This document shows positions 63,751-64,000 of a stretch of DNA of 64,000 nucleotides, piece by piece. The notes beneath the pieces were generated by a model. It was not told the DNA's origin. It saw only the letters and a list, made by a program, of their open reading frames with translations, and did no database searches. Source of the DNA: Candidatus Fermentithermobacillaceae bacterium (GTDB lineage Bacteria > Bacillota > Sulfobacillia > Fermentithermobacillales > Fermentithermobacillaceae); the NCBI GenBank assembly GCA_018052455.1, contig JAGPNE010000002.1, positions 1 to 64,000 on the forward strand. The letters run 5' to 3'. A program made the translations under genes and the position numbers. Each line of letters opens with the position of its first letter. Positions within the stretch are counted from its first letter, which is position 1.

Positions 63751-64000
63751 ATGCTCATTGAGGTAAAGAACTTGGTAAAACGCTACGGAAACTTGCTTGC
63801 TCTCGATCATTTCAGTCTGGAAGTAAGGGAAGGCGAGATCGTAGGCTTGCTAGGTCCTAACGGTTCCGGTAAGACCACCCTCATCAACTGCGTTTTGTCA
63901 CTGCTCAAGTACGACAAAGGAACCATTCAGGTATTCGGCAAAGAAATGAGGCCGGATGCATATGACATAAAAAGAGATATTGGCATTGTGATGCAAAACG
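63751..64000 (+). CDS. ABC transporter ATP-binding protein, N-terminal part
   Basis: The gene runs off the right end of the window. The first 83 residues start MLIEVKNLVKRYGNLLALD, with Walker A GLLGPNGSGKTTLINC and the Q-loop approach DIGIVMQN. This is the pattern of drug- or lipid-type exporter ATPases (CcmA-like). SD GGAGGAG lies before the ATG. It is divergent from the two-component system, which often regulates such exporters. Confidence 0.92.
   Translation, partial: MLIEVKNLVKRYGNLLALDHFSLEVREGEIVGLLGPNGSGKTTLINCVLSLLKYDKGTIQVFGKEMRPDAYDIKRDIGIVMQN

Overview
The window looks like chromosomal DNA of a low-to-mid GC anaerobic member of the Firmicutes (Clostridia-like). Signs of this are strong AGGAGG ribosome sites, frequent GTG/TTG starts, two T-box leaders, a TPP riboswitch, two c-di-GMP-I (GEMM) riboswitches, a rubredoxin/flavodiiron oxygen-detoxification pair, a short-form ThiC, sortase and SipW-dependent type surface proteins, and an SLH-domain protein. 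No rRNA, tRNA or CRISPR array was recognised. All functions are read from sequence motifs and family memory; no search was run.

Layout: 1-1978 is the end of an oligopeptide ABC transporter (ATPase tail plus binding lipoprotein). 2271-4233 (minus) is a flavin-reductase/rubredoxin fusion with a flavodiiron protein. 4612-12683 (plus) is a complete tryptophan operon behind a promoter and a Trp-type T-box: trpE-G-D-C-F, a type I-alpha DAHP synthase, trpB, trpA. Converging on it from 21325 down to 12757 (minus) is the whole common aromatic pathway behind a second, probably Tyr-type, T-box: aroH, type I-beta DAHP synthase, tyrA, aroA, aroE, aroC, a fused aroK-aroB, aroQ. The two operons each carry their own DAHP synthase, so entry into the pathway appears to be set by separate tRNA-charging sensors. 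21655-24567 holds a DnaQ-like exonuclease with a BRCT domain, thrC and thrB.

25396-31312 is a cell-surface locus: a c-di-GMP riboswitch, a VWA/SpaA-type adhesin, two SipW-dependent type (TasA/camelysin-like) proteins with a second c-di-GMP riboswitch between them, an LPKTG-anchored protein behind a structured leader, and a sortase. A minus-strand S10 carboxypeptidase and a lipoprotein follow. 34100-38730 is a TPP-riboswitch-controlled thiamine operon (thiD-C-M-E plus a HAD phosphatase).

38874-55768 is a composite island that seems to have been inserted in the thiamine operon. The 3' end of the HAD gene and the following spacer are present on both sides (38659-38803 and 55769-55913), and the nitroreductase and GNAT genes continue on the far side. 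The island holds a decayed tyrosine integrase and sigma-like gene, a GC-rich block (giant leucine-rich-repeat/SLH protein, orphan receiver, SARP-type response regulator, 7TM LytS-like kinase), and a six-gene defence-like operon (XRE, m5C methyltransferase, DUF4928-like protein, Vsr, zinc-hook-like AAA ATPase, broken RES-like gene) lying between two directly repeated insertion-sequence remnants.

55914-64000 resumes host-like sequence: nitroreductase, acetyltransferase, a polar amino-acid ABC transporter, a CoA-transferase, a NarL-type two-component system and the start of another ABC ATPase. Two genes here (permease, response regulator) appear to start at CTG and ACG codons.
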